Below are positions 1 to 10,430 of a stretch of 64,000 nucleotides of DNA, piece after piece. The stretch lies in contig OX421495.1 of NCBI GenBank assembly GCA_949126835.1, forward strand, positions 26,457,329 to 26,521,328. The letters run 5' to 3'. The stretch comes from Anisus vortex. Lineage: Eukaryota > Mollusca > Gastropoda > Planorbidae. Numbering within the stretch: the first letter of the stretch is position 1; every line of letters begins with the position of its first letter. A program made the translations under genes and the position numbers. The notes beneath the pieces are model-generated. The model saw only the letters and a program-made list of their open reading frames with translations, was not told the origin of the DNA and made no database searches.

Positions 1-589
1 AATGGCCGTTACCTAGGCGATAAGCCTAAAGGTGCCCAGTTCTCGGAACTGGATAAAATAACCCATGGAGTTATAAACAATAGTCTTAAGCGGGGATAAA
101 GTATTTTCCGGTAACTTATACCATTTAAATATTGCATTCCACAAATAACGACGCAAATTAAAACAAAATTTTTTTCCCTTCTTAAACGCATAAATACGCA
201 AAATTTGATGACGCCATATAATTATAAGCTTAAATATAGAGTGTAACCAGGACCACTGCGTTTAAATAAGCTTAGTAAGGCGTCGGTATTACTTCCCGAA
301 ACAGAAAAAAAAATGCTAAATCTATTTGCTTTGTCCTATGCTTGTAAAGTTTTAAATTATTAATTAGCTTTAAGTCATGTATTCACAGTGTAAAGTATTA
401 AAGTAGTGATAGATTAAGAAAATCAACTACAGTATTGGTAGTGTAAAGAATTTATGTTGTTTACGGCACGTAGACAATTTAAACATGAAGAAAAATTTGT
501 TCCCGTCATTGAGTTGAGATAATAAAATCCATGCACATAGTTTGATGACGTCAATTTAAACATGAATGAAAAATGTCCCTTCATTGCTA
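1..589. other. AT-rich non-coding sequence
   Basis: No gene seen. The stretch holds scattered copies of short motifs that recur through the first 2.7 kb (GATGACGYCAT, CCATGGAGTTATAA), so it is probably a decayed part of the same repeat complex. Confidence 0.5.
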
Positions 590-903
590 TAAAATCCATG
601 CGCAAAGATTGATGACGTCATAAAAATAATCTCAGCGCATCCTTTTTTTTTCTAACTTTGTGACGAAAAACTATAAAAAGTTGTACTGGCAAAGACAATG
701 TGAATCAAAAGTTGTGTTTTTTTTCACGTTTTTTGACCAAACTGACCACTGCGGTCATTTTAATTTTTTTTAAACCTTGACAGTGTTCACCGCCGTAACG
801 CAAAGAATATTTGTAGCAAATTTCACGTTTTTATGTTCAGTATTTAAAAAGATTATGCGGTATGTACATAGCCAGCCACATACATACATACATACATATT
901 CCT
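590..903 (+). repeat. Interspersed repeat R2, copy a
   Basis: Direct copy of 2385-2743. Shared landmarks in order are TTGATGACGTCAT, AAAAACTATAAAAAGTTG, GACCAAACTGACCACTGCGG, CCTTGACAGTGTTCACCGCC, GATTATGCGGTATGTACATA, a CCAG/CATA simple repeat, and TCCTTTTGAGATTTATATAT. The 3' two-thirds is much better conserved than the 5' third. No open frame or terminal inverted repeat was found, so the class is unknown. The simple-repeat tail could suit a retroelement, but that is a guess. Confidence 0.75.
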
Positions 904-959
904 TTTGAGATTTATATATATACAAGCCGTTATGTGCCCGGTCCTCCGAACCGGCTAAA

Positions 960-2340
960 CGTTATGTTTACATACACTCTAACTACTCAGGCAGTTATAA
1001 TGAGATTGCCCGCATGACCTACGACACGAATTTAAACGTGAGGTAATTTTTTATTTGCCCGCTACAACATGAATTACCCGTTAAAATCATTACTCATCAC
1101 CCATTATAACAATTACAAAATTGCCCGCTATAAATTACGACGCAAATTAAAACATGAATATATTTTGTTCTATTCATTGATTAAGAACATTCGACAGTAC
1201 TTTTATTTTTTTTTTAATGATTGTTTGATATATTTTTTTTACGACAAACATTAAGTCGCAGACCTATGTTGTGTTGTTTTTGTTATTTACTATTTATTTA
1301 TTTATTGTAGCTTTGGAAGCAAACTTATAATTAAATTTTCTATTTAACATGTAAAACAATAACAAATGAAACCCATAAGAAACAAAGAAGAAATTTTTTT
1401 TTTGTTACATTGTGTTCAATGTAATCGCATAATGATCTTTTACATACACTTTACATATCCATGGAGTTATAATGAGATTGCCCGCTACACAGTTAATATA
1501 TAAGGCAATTAAAGGTAATTTTTTATTTGCCCGCTACAACATGAATTACCCGTTAAAATCATTACTCATCACCCATTATAACAATTACAAAATTGCCCGC
1601 TATAAATTACGACGCAAATTAAAACATGAATATATTTTGTTCTATTCATTGATAAAGAACATTCGACAGTACTTTTTTTTTAATGATTGTTTGATATATT
1701 TTTTTACGACAAACATTAAGTCGCAGACCTATGTTGTGTTGTTTTTGTTTATTTGCTGTTTATTTATTTATTGTTGCTTTGGAAGCAAACTTAGAATTAT
1801 TTTTTCTATTCAACATGTAAAACAATAACAAATGAAACCAATAAGAAACAAAGAAGAAACTTTAAAAAAAAAAAATTGTGTTCAATTTAATCGCATAATG
1901 ATATTTTACATACACTTTATCTACCCATGGAGTTATAATGAGATTGCCCGCTACACAGTTAATATATACGGCAATTAATAAAACCCTGCCCGTTAAAAAG
2001 TTTATCGATGTATACGTCACAAATTTAAATGTGAATGAGATTTTGTACGCCCGCTACAACCGAAACGAACTGAAACGTGAAATATTTCCCGCTAGAAACG
2101 AATTGAGTGAAATATTTCCCGCTAGAAAGATTTTAATGCGTTTACGCCCGCTTCAAACGAATTGAAAAAGCTAAAAGTTATGTTTACATACACTCTTACT
2201 ACTCAAGCAGTTATAATGAGAATGCACGCAATAACTACAAAAGTTTATATTTCGTATACGACACGAATTAAAACGTGAATATATTTTGTTCTATTCATTC
2301 ATAAAATACATTAGCAAACATTGAAGCAAAGTTAATTTTA
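960..2340 (+). repeat. Imperfect direct repeats R3, four units
   Basis: The phrase TTTACATACACT followed by AGTTATAATGAGATTGCCCG recurs near 965, 1441, 1907 and 2183. The two middle units are near-identical over several hundred bases: 1045-1440 and 1515-1910 share ACATGAATTACCCGTTAAAA, AATTGCCCGCTATAAATTAC and the following T-rich block. Short reading frames inside (for example 1472-1828) are translations of this repeat and match nothing I know. I read it as a locally duplicated transposon relic. Confidence 0.7.
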
Positions 2341-2384
2341 AATGAATACGCAAAATTTGATGACGTCATAACGAAAAGCCGGCT

Positions 2385-2743
2385 AGCTATCTCTGCGCAA
2401 ACTTTGATGACGTCATCCTGAAAAAATCTCAACGCCATCCTTTTTTTATTTTTTTTAGCGCGATCGATCGAAAAACTATAAAAAGTTGGAACGGCAATTT
2501 TAACATGAACCCAAAATATGTCGTTTTATTCGCGTTTTTTGACCAAACTGACCACTGCGGTCATCTTATTTTTTTTAAAACCTTGACAGTGTTCACCGCC
2601 GTAACGCAAAGAATTTTTGTAGCAAATTTCACGTTTTTATGTCCAGTATTTAAAAAGATTATGCGGTATGTACATACCCAGCCAGCCAGCCAGCCAGCCA
2701 GCCACATACATACATACATATTCCTTTTGAGATTTATATATAT
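2385..2743 (+). repeat. Interspersed repeat R2, copy b
   Basis: Second copy of the element at 590-903, same orientation. The CCAG simple repeat (about 2680-2702) is longer here than in copy a, so the tail is polymorphic between copies. It ends in a TA-rich run leading to repeat R1. Confidence 0.75.
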
Positions 2744-2769
2744 ATATGATATGATATGATAGTAAAGCG

Positions 2770-2918
2770 GTATAGATAAGTAGTAATTATACAAACTGGG
2801 TAGTTATTGTAATGTTTGAAAATATACATATAAATTCTTTAGTCATATAATATTTATATAATTTTCAAATACTTTTTACAGTTTGATCATTTCTAAGTTA
2901 TAAATTGTAAGCCGTTTA
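2770..2918 (+). repeat. Repeat R1, left part (Helitron target)
   Basis: About 150 bp matching the reverse complement of about 15970-16125, with landmarks ACAAACTGGGTAGTTA, CATATAAATTCTT, GTCATATAATATTTATATAA and CAGTTTGATCATTT. The match continues after the Helitron at 3355, so R1 was one piece before the insertion. Class unknown; no coding capacity seen. Confidence 0.8.
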
Positions 2919-3354
2919 TCTATATATATAAAAAGACAGTGTTAAGCCCCGCGAGCATCCCCATTGGTCAATTTGAAAACACGTGTGTCACTGACCTATC
3001 TAGGCCTAGCCCAATATACCGTCTTATAATTTTTCACATCGGAGATATGTCTTCGATAGCTCAGTGGTAAACGTAGTGGACTGCTATACGGGCGACCAGG
3101 GTTCGATTCTCCAGTTAGACTATACTTTTTTTTTTCGACAATTAATTTTTCAAACTTTTAAAAACAAAAGACATTGTAAATCTATAGGCAATATAGATTT
3201 TGTTAAATAAAAATATTTGACAATTTTTTTTACCCTATTACAATATTTATTTACTTTCCTAAAAGTATTCAGTAAGTGTAGTTTATATATTTGTTATCTG
3301 CACCCCAGACAGTCCTTTTTTTTTCACCCGGGCAACGCCGGGCAATGTAGCTTG
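2919..3354 (+). mobile_element. Non-autonomous Helitron, 436 bp
   Basis: The 5' end is TCTATATATATAAAAAG, the usual TC start with a TA-rich leader. The 3' end has a GC hairpin, CCCGG-GCAACG-CCGGG (3327-3342), then AATGTAG and the terminus CTTG at 3351-3354, one change from the canonical CTAG. It lies exactly between a host A (2918) and T (3355), without target duplication, as Helitrons insert. The paralogous repeat at 15903-16125 is the same sequence without the insert, which fixes both ends to the base. There is no Rep/helicase coding, so it would need an autonomous partner. It carries a tRNA-like segment at 3049-3120. Confidence 0.9.
3049..3120 (+). other. tRNA-like sequence inside the Helitron
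   Basis: TAGCTCAGTGGTAA fits a Pol III A box and GGTTCGATTCT fits a B box, at tRNA-like spacing, and a run of Ts follows within about 10 bp. The acceptor ends pair only four bases (GTCT with AGAC), the D and T stems are broken, and no confident anticodon arm forms. I therefore call it a tRNA pseudogene or SINE head, not a functional tRNA. Confidence 0.6.
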
Positions 3355-3420
3355 TTTTTTATAAAAGAAAAAAAACAGAAATATTAGCTCAAATAAAACG
3401 GGCTAATTATCTCCCTTTAA
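3355..3420 (+). repeat. Repeat R1, right part
   Basis: Continues R1 after the Helitron: TTTTTTATAAAAGAAA matches the empty-site copy with one change, and the ATTATCTCCCTTT end is also shared. Confidence 0.8.
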
Positions 3421-3720
3421 CAAAAAATGTTTCGACATTTGATTCAATAATGATGCCGAACATGTTCTGTTTTTTAATATAACAAATATTACTGATCATT
3501 AGACTTAAAGGCTTTTGCAACCAAAATTGATGCAAAAATAGACAAATTGCTAGCAACACACCAGGCCAACGATTCGCATTGATTTATTTAAACCTTTTGT
3601 TAAGGCAATTTTTTGATCTATTAATTCTTACAATATGTTTCCTTTTCAGTTTTTTTTAAAGATAATTAATCCCACAAAAAGTTTAGTACGCCTAAAAAAA
3701 TTGCTGAAACTATAGTTCAG
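3421..3720. other. AT-rich sequence, nothing recognised
   Basis: No gene, tandem repeat or transposon end seen. Confidence 0.5.
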
Positions 3721-3805
3721 ATGGGCTGAAAGGGGGGGGGGGGCGGTGAGCGGCAAAAAAATTGTAAAAAGGGGGCGGTGAGCCGAAAAAGGTTGAGAAC
3801 CTATG
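3721..3805. mobile_element. Probable hAT right end, partial
   Basis: Two GGGGGCGGTGAGC(C/G)G blocks, the first preceded by a poly-G run, are followed by AAAAGGTTGAGAACCTATG. Read in reverse this resembles the widespread hAT terminus CAGTGGTTCTCAACC. No matching left end or 8-bp duplication was found nearby, so the copy is truncated or too diverged. Confidence 0.45.
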
Positions 3806-4221
3806 TGCTAGACTTTCAAAGTGTTGAAGCGGACCTGGAGTTGATTAAATATCAATACGCATAGCAGTACTTCGCTCTAGAGTTGCTCCTTCCAGAACTT
3901 ATATAAGAGTTGAACCTTCCAGAACTTAGTCCTAGAGTTGACCCTCCCAATCTTGTTTTGTTCAGGCATATAAATGACTGTGTGATTTAAAAGCTTTTGT
4001 CTATTTAGAAATATTCAATAATTTTTTAGAAATCTAACAAATATAAATTTAAACATTGGTTAGTCAATTAAAGTTTGCAAAGACCCAATTGAACCATTGA
4101 ATTAAATATGTCCTAAAGATAAATTCGTCATCATACCATCACCATCATCAATCACATGACCGTTGTGGTCATTGGGGGGGGGGAGCGAATGGACACCTTA
4201 GCAGTCTTGACTTTTGCTATC
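3806..4221. other. Non-coding, nothing recognised
   Basis: AT-rich unique-looking sequence with two near copies of CTTCCAGAACTTA around 3890-3930 and a 10-base G run near 4171. No gene seen. Confidence 0.5.
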
Positions 4222-4386
4222 TTAAGCGGTTGGCAATTGTTGAGTCAGCTGCAGCCCTGTCCAATACTTTACATTGTCGAACCAGCATCTCCGCTGACGG
4301 CCTCTCCGACGCCCACCTTCTACCGTACCCTGGAGGATTGTTTTTGACAGGCTTTTGTGCCGCAACACATGGCCGAACCATATAAC
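4222..4386 (-). pseudogene. LINE ORF2 C-terminal fragment
   Basis: The minus strand gives an uninterrupted 54-codon frame ending in TAA (4222-4224). It reads W-F-G-H-V-L-R-H, then K-T-I-L-Q-G-T-V-E-G-G-R-R-R-G-R-Q, then W-F-D-N-V-K-Y-W-T-G-L. That order (FGHV-R, ILQGT-EGGRRRGRQ, W-DN---WTGL) is the characteristic C-terminal tail of ORF2 proteins of many animal non-LTR retrotransposons, downstream of the reverse transcriptase. The frame is closed upstream by TGA (4387-4389) and the polymerase domain is absent, so this is a 5'-truncated dead copy. It has no start codon and a longer unrelated frame overlaps it, so it is easily missed. Confidence 0.8.
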
Positions 4387-4389
4387 TCA

Positions 4390-4708
4390 CACAAAATGTC
4401 CATAAGTTCAATTTTTAAAAAAAAATCAGCTCACAAGTAACGATCACTCATTAAACAAAAAAAAATTCATTACAACATGTTTGATGCATTATCTTTGAAT
4501 ATTTTAGAACAAACTCCCCACCTTAACTGTGTTTCAGGTAACAAACCCTAGCAAAGAGCAAAGAGACCATATAACATTTCCACACAATCGATCTATCGAC
4601 CAAGCGCTAATGGTATTGGTCTGTAGTTTTAATCACGGCGTTAACCGTTTGGAGAATCAGCGGACCGTGGCAAGCACAACAGCCACATCTTTCTTTGGCG
4701 TATTGCAA
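4390..4708. other. Non-coding, nothing recognised
   Basis: AT-rich sequence leading into the microsatellite block. A reading frame begins here and runs into the TATC repeat; its unique N-terminal part matches no family I know. Confidence 0.5.
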
Positions 4709-4771
4709 CCTCTCTCTCTCTCTCTCAGTCTCTCTTTCTTTCTCTCTCTCTCTCTATCTATATATATTTAT

Positions 4772-4856
<85 letters not shown>

Positions 4857-4879
4857 AATCTATCTATCTCTCTATCTAT

Positions 4880-4916
<37 letters not shown>

Positions 4917-5048
4917 ATCTATTGCTCTCTGTCTATATCTATCTATCTATCGCTCTCTCTCTATCTATCTATCTATCTATCTATCTATCCTATCTCTCTA
5001 TATATATCTATCTATATCAATTTATCTATCTATCTATATATATACATA

Positions 5049-5129
<81 letters not shown>

Positions 5130-5560
5130 TGTTTGCCTGTCTATCTGGCTATTTATCGATTTATCTAACACATATTTCTCATCTATCATCTATCTATCTA
5201 TTTATCTATCTATCATTTATCTATATAGTTATCTAACAATATGTCTCATTCTATCTATCTCTAGGTATCCATCCACTCATCTCTCTCTCAATGTCTATCC
5301 ATTACTCTTTTTATCGATGCGAGATTTTATCTATCTCTAAACCTGCCTATCATTTTAGCTATCTGTTTCTGTCTCAACTATCGATCAACTTACCTGTCTG
5401 TATATCGTTATAATATATATCTGGTTGTTTAACTGACACATCAAGATATATCAACTGATCTATCAATACTATCTATCTATATGTCCTACTTTCTCTCTCT
5501 CTTTCTATCTATTTACTTATCTTTGTGTCTGTCTATCTATCTAGTTTCTCTATCATCCAC
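4709..5560. repeat. Compound microsatellite (TC)n, (TATC)n, (AT)n
   Basis: (TC)n at about 4710-4755, (TATC)n with interruptions to about 5040, nearly pure (AT)n about 5056-5126, then decaying TCTA-like sequence to about 5560. Long frames rich in Tyr, Leu, Ser and Ile here are translations of the repeat, not genes. The AT block is likely to form cruciforms and to vary in length. Confidence 0.95.
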
Positions 5561-6149
5561 AGATCTATCTGTCCACCATATTCTATTTTACACTAAGTGC
5601 TAAGTTAATTAGTAAACTCTTACGTCCATATCCAGTAATAACACCATAATGAGACACAACACAAAATACAAACACGTCTATACGTCTATACTCAGTGTCG
5701 CTAGTAAACATAATATCTAACACAGGAAGAGAGGATGTTGGGAGGGAGGGGGCCCACATCAATCAGGAGCCAACCAAGCCAACATTTGTCTTACTGTATA
5801 GACCAACTCTCAGTTCCAGACACCAGGGTTGATTTAACTGTTGGTCATCTGGGCACAATTCCAGACGTATGCTATTACTGGTCTATGATAACAGTGGACA
5901 TTACATTAGCTAGGTCAGTAGTTGTGTAGTGTACTTGAGGTTTGTCAAAATCTATTTATTATATAAAAAGATAAAATAATTTTATCAACGTTGTTGCATC
6001 AACATTTTGCAGATTTAAACAAGTTACAAATTCAATTGTTAATTTATGATCGAAAATATATTGTCTACAATTTATATTCTAAAAATGTTAAGTCCAACAG
6101 GCAATAGTCTAGAATAAAAAATCTTTTCTTTAATAACGGGCCTACTTTA
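5561..6149. other. Non-coding, nothing recognised
   Basis: Unique-looking sequence. A 64-codon frame at 5735-5929 has no recognisable motif and I do not call it a gene. Confidence 0.5.
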
Positions 6150-6243
6150 TAAGTCTACTCAGCGCTGATCGGGTACCTGAACTTAGTTAGGCTAAATAAA
6201 AGACGGCTGTGCATAATGCTGGCCACACAATCACCTATATTTT
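6150..6243 (+). mobile_element. SINE-A fragment (3' half)
   Basis: Matches the body of the SINE at 58833-59113: AGTCTACTCAGCGCTGAT, GGTACCTGAACTTAGTT, then GGCTGTGCATAATGCTGGCCACACAATC. The tRNA head is missing, so the copy is truncated. Confidence 0.65.
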
Positions 6244-7316
6244 AGCCTTGGGGCTAAATCTGGATTACCCTGGGGTCCACACATTGTCTTCAAGACCCAA
6301 TTAAGAGTTTCCCCACTCTATAAAAAATACGAAATGTCACCTTCCCCCCTATTTTTTTTAAATCTCCCAAACTAAAGTGTCAGCGTTTTTATGTTTTGTT
6401 TTGGTCAGGGGACTTTATTTACAAAGGGAAGTAATTTAATTTTAGTCTCCAAGAGTTGTCCTTTTTGTGTGTGTCAATCATCCACTACGCGGGAGGCCAG
6501 GACCTAATGACATCAGATTAAAATGACATCTTGTAGTAATCTTACACGATGTCATTTTATGCCTTAATGATGACAATTGTTTGTTTTTTCTCTTTCCCTT
6601 TTCTACAAAAAATAATAATTTTTGTTTGTGTTATCAATAAAGCCAATCGATCTGACCCTTATCTGGCCATTACCATTGTCCTATCAGGCACAAACAATGA
6701 AAACACACACCTACTCACACACACTCACTCACACTCACTCACATTCACTCACACAATCAATAGAATCTTTGTTCTGTTTCCTGATATCGGCTTCCATCAG
6801 GTACATAGGACCATGATGTCGCTGACGAAGGCCAGGTAGGTTTATTCTCAAGACAATATCTCGGTCATCTCTGCGTGGGGTCTGTCTGCTGGATCATTCT
6901 GTCACACACACAGTTAATACAGCCACAGTATTTAGTCATTTATGTTGAGGCGGTACACATACTAGGGAATGACTTGTTTTTATTTTTTAATCATGAACAA
7001 TTAAACAAAACACCATTATACTTGATATCATCTTTCAAAAAATGAAAGAGAGCCCGCATAGTGTTAAATATTTGAGAAGCAGGTTGGGAAAGAAGGGGGG
7101 GGGGTGATATGGTGGGAAGGGTAGCAGGCAAAAAGAGAGGGTAAAATCATGTTAGCGAATTTATTTTCTTTGTTGTTGCTTTTTTCTAACCTACATCGCA
7201 AGCTCACCATTTTTTTTTCTTGAACTGCATGGAAACAAGAATTTAAGAAGTGTAAAAAAAAAAAACACACAAGGTTGAGAAAGAAAATACAATTAGATAA
7301 GAAAAGTTTGGAAAAG
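6244..7316. other. Non-coding with a small CA/CACT repeat
   Basis: Holds an interrupted (ACTC)n stretch at about 6700-6752 and a poly-G run near 7096. No gene supported; the reading frames at 6549-6839 translate the repeat. Confidence 0.55.
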
Positions 7317-7733
7317 ATCTATTTATTAATCAACTATTTATCTATTTATTAATCAACTATTTATCTATTTATTAATCAACTATCTATCTATTTATTAATC
7401 AAATATTTATCTATTTATTAATCAACTATCTATCTATTTATTAATCAAATATTTATCTATTTATTAATCAACTATTTATCTATTTATTAATCAACTATCT
7501 ATCTATTTATTAATCAAATATTTATCTATTTATTAATCAACTATTTATCTATTTATTAATCAACTATCTATCTATTTATTAATCAAATATTTATCTATTT
7601 ATTAATCAACTATTTATCTATTTATTAATCAACTATTTATCTATTTATTAATCAAATATTTATCTATTTATTAATCAACTATTTATCTATTTATTAATCA
7701 ACTATCTATCTATTTATTAATCAACTATCTATC
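7317..7733. repeat. 23-bp minisatellite, about 18 units
   Basis: Unit TATTTATCTATTTATTAATCAAC. Variants TATTTATC/TATCTATC and CAAC/CAAA recur in an ordered pattern, which suggests blocks of two or three units were copied together. It grades into a TATC microsatellite, from which the unit seems to derive. Confidence 0.9.
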
Positions 7734-7829
7734 TATCTATCTATCTATCTATCTGTTCTCTATATATGTACCTCTTTGTCTATCTATCTATCTATTTATC
7801 TTTCATCAATCTATTTGTCTGTCTGTTTG

Positions 7830-7866
<37 letters not shown>

Positions 7867-7870
7867 TATT
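7734..7870. repeat. (TCTA)n microsatellite
   Basis: Two TCTA blocks (about 7725-7754 and 7776-7867) separated by degenerate sequence. Confidence 0.9.
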
Positions 7871-8401
7871 GATATATCTATCTAGTTGTCTGTCTATTAT
7901 TGAAGACAATTTACAATTCGTACTTGCACATAAATTGTATTTGAATTATATTATGTTAATTAATTATTAAATTCCTGATATGTAGCCTATATAGAACGGT
8001 TTGTATAATTGTGTATGTGCCTTGGGCACCAACACTATGAGAACCAACTTGTCAACAACTCCACAACCTAATCAATAAGCAGGTAGAACGTGCAGGTCTG
8101 TATATTTACCCCCCCCCCCTCCAATCCATGACAATTATTTCTAGATGTGATGCTTATCAAATTCAGGGCGCTGCCGGTCGTGCAGCAGTGATCCATGTCG
8201 CTATATGTTTTCACAGCATGTTGGATCAGATGTAAGAATTAGATCTTTGCTATGGATTGATACTTACTAAATGCCACTGCTTCTAGCTCACACCCCGGCC
8301 ACCCCTGCCACCCCTGCCGCCCTACCCCACGCCTCACTTTGTGCTATTGTGACAAGGTTAAAACAGCTGTGTCAGGTGCGAGTCAATTATGTCATCAATC
8401 T
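7871..8401. other. Non-coding with poly-C run
   Basis: Unique-looking DNA with a poly-C tract near 8109. Frames near 8271-8645 are rich in Thr, Pro and Ala from short repeats; no gene called. Confidence 0.5.
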
Positions 8402-8465
8402 GTGTACTCATCTACCTGTGTACTCATCTACCTGTGTACTCATCTACCTGTCTACTCATCTACCT
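8402..8465. repeat. 16-bp tandem repeat, 4 units
   Basis: Unit TGTGTACTCATCTACC, four near-perfect copies. Confidence 0.9.
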
Positions 8466-8570
8466 GTAACATTATTTTTCTCTTGTTTTTCTTTTTCGTT
8501 GCATTTTGTAATATTTTGTTGTAGTGTAAAAATAATTAATTCGCTCGAAACATATTCACTAAATATTTGC

Positions 8571-9005
8571 TTAACACCTACACCATATGCCCGCTATGAT
8601 AATAGTTGTCCTACACCATATCCTGCTATGCTAAAAGCAATTTGACAACAGTTGTCCTACTCCACTATGCCCACTTTGACAACAGTTGTCCTACTCCAAT
8701 ATGCCCACTTTGACAACAGTTGTCCTACTCCAATATGCCCACTTTGACAACAGTTGTCCTACTCCAATATGCCCACTTTGACAACAATTGTCCTACTCCA
8801 ATATGCCCACTTTGACAACAGTTGTCCTACTCCAATATGCCCACTTTGACAACAGTTGTCCTACTCCAATATGCCCACTTTGACAACAGTTGTCCTACTC
8901 CAATATGCCCACTTTGACAACAGTTGTCCTACTCCAATATGCCCCATTTGGCAAGCGTTGTCCTACTTCAATATGCCCACTTTGACAAAAGTTGTTCTAC
9001 GCCAA
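8571..9005. repeat. 34-bp minisatellite, 11-13 units
   Basis: Unit core CCAATATGCCCACTTTGACAAC then AGTTGTCCTACT. Central units are nearly identical while both edges are diverged, the usual sign of ongoing turnover in the middle. Each unit contains the 13-bp palindrome GACAACAGTTGTC. Confidence 0.9.
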
Positions 9006-10130
9006 CGTAACATGCACTTTATCTTTCTTTAGTAACTGAAATGTAACACTAATGTATTTGGCTGTGACCTATATAGCTGACACCGAGTGACGAATTTTTT
9101 CCACTGACGTCAGTTTTGTTTGAAATTCCTGCCACCGGTTGTAATTATATTTTGCTGAGTCGGCAGATGTGACTGATAATTACACAATCATTCTCTCTGT
9201 CTGTCTGTGTGTGACTGTGTGTGTGTCTGTGTGTGTAGGCCTATCCCTCCCATCTTACCAGCTGTTAGATCCATATTATATCTAGTTTCTATTCTTGTCT
9301 TACAATGATTAATAAATTCTCCAATGTTTACATTTTGCTTGTATTTCTCTGGTTTGATTATTTCGTTGTCATTATTTTCAGAACTAAACAAACAATCCTT
9401 TAAACAATAGTTATAAATTATTTCTTTTTAGAATTTTTCTCCCGGGACTTAGATCTAATTGGAATGTGTTGACAATTTTATTTTAATGAAATAATTGATC
9501 AGGAAAGCGAATCATTAAAATGTGTTGTTTTTTTCCCCTCTGTAACAAAAGATGTTTCATTTTGTTGTAGAATGTTACATAAATAATAATTCAGCAAACA
9601 ATTTCGTCTGATGAGCATACCTTATACATTACACAATATTATTCACACTATACATAATACCCTACTAGGCTCGATTCATAGTGTTTTACGTAATACTTTG
9701 CTACACACTATACAAAAAATAATAAATTCCATTAGCCTATATTACACTATAATTAAATAATGAACAGTTTTCAGACAACTGGAAGTATTTATTCACCAGT
9801 GTTTACTTATAAAGTTTTTAATATCACGGTTACCATTGCACAGACCCCCTCCCCCCCCCCCCCCTGTATAAAGCCAGTGTTCATGTCTAGAGTATAAATA
9901 GAAAATATATGTTACGTTTCTTGGTTTCGTTATAGGTGACTTAATTAGCTACAGATTTTGTGACCAAATTATACAAGCCAGCCACTGTGTTCATTTATTG
10001 GTATGAAAACCAAACATTAAAACAAAATAATTGCAACATAAAACATTTTTTTTTGTTTTATATTCATTGATTCATTCATACCAAATGAAAAATTACAAAC
10101 ACGAAAAATTTTCCATTAGCCACTACATTT
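9006..10130. other. AT-rich non-coding sequence
   Basis: A (TG)-rich stretch about 9190-9237 and a poly-C run near 9847-9864. No gene or element recognised. Confidence 0.5.
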
Positions 10131-10240
10131 CATATCACCACTGCTGCTGGTTACTGCAGCCTTCATATCACCACTGCTGCTGGTTACTGCAACCTTCATA
10201 TTACCATTGCTGCTGGTTACTGCAACCTTCATATTACCAC
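10131..10240. repeat. 33-bp tandem repeat, about 3 units
   Basis: Unit contains CACTGCTGCTGGTTACTGCA followed by the CCTTCATAT block; 3.3 copies with few differences. Confidence 0.9.
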
Positions 10241-10375
10241 TCTTGATGTCTACAACAACGCTGTAGAATTAGTTCAATCCCAGCCACAAGGCAGTAAAAG
10301 GCGTCCGCGATCAAAATGCTGGCTAAACGTTAGAGGCGAAACCATAATAAATAATAGTAATTTTTGTGATGGTTG

Positions 10376-10430
10376 TGTTGGGGGGTTGGTTGTGTTGGGG
10401 GTTGGTTGTGTTGCGGGTTGGTTGTGGAAA
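10376..10430. repeat. Short G/T-rich tandem repeat
   Basis: About three units of GTTGGTTGTGTTGGGGG. Pure G/T on this strand. Confidence 0.8.

Noticed and set aside
590..2743. LTR retrotransposon with R2 as LTRs
   Set aside because: No TG...CA termini, no primer-binding site or polypurine tract recognised, and the interior is repeats without gag or pol.
3049..3120. Functional tRNA gene
   Set aside because: A and B boxes are present but the acceptor, D and T stems do not pair; lies inside a Helitron.
8571..9005. CRISPR-like regular repeats (also 41713-42349 and 44919-45760)
   Set aside because: Repeats are contiguous with no unique spacers, and the context is a eukaryotic repeat landscape without cas genes.
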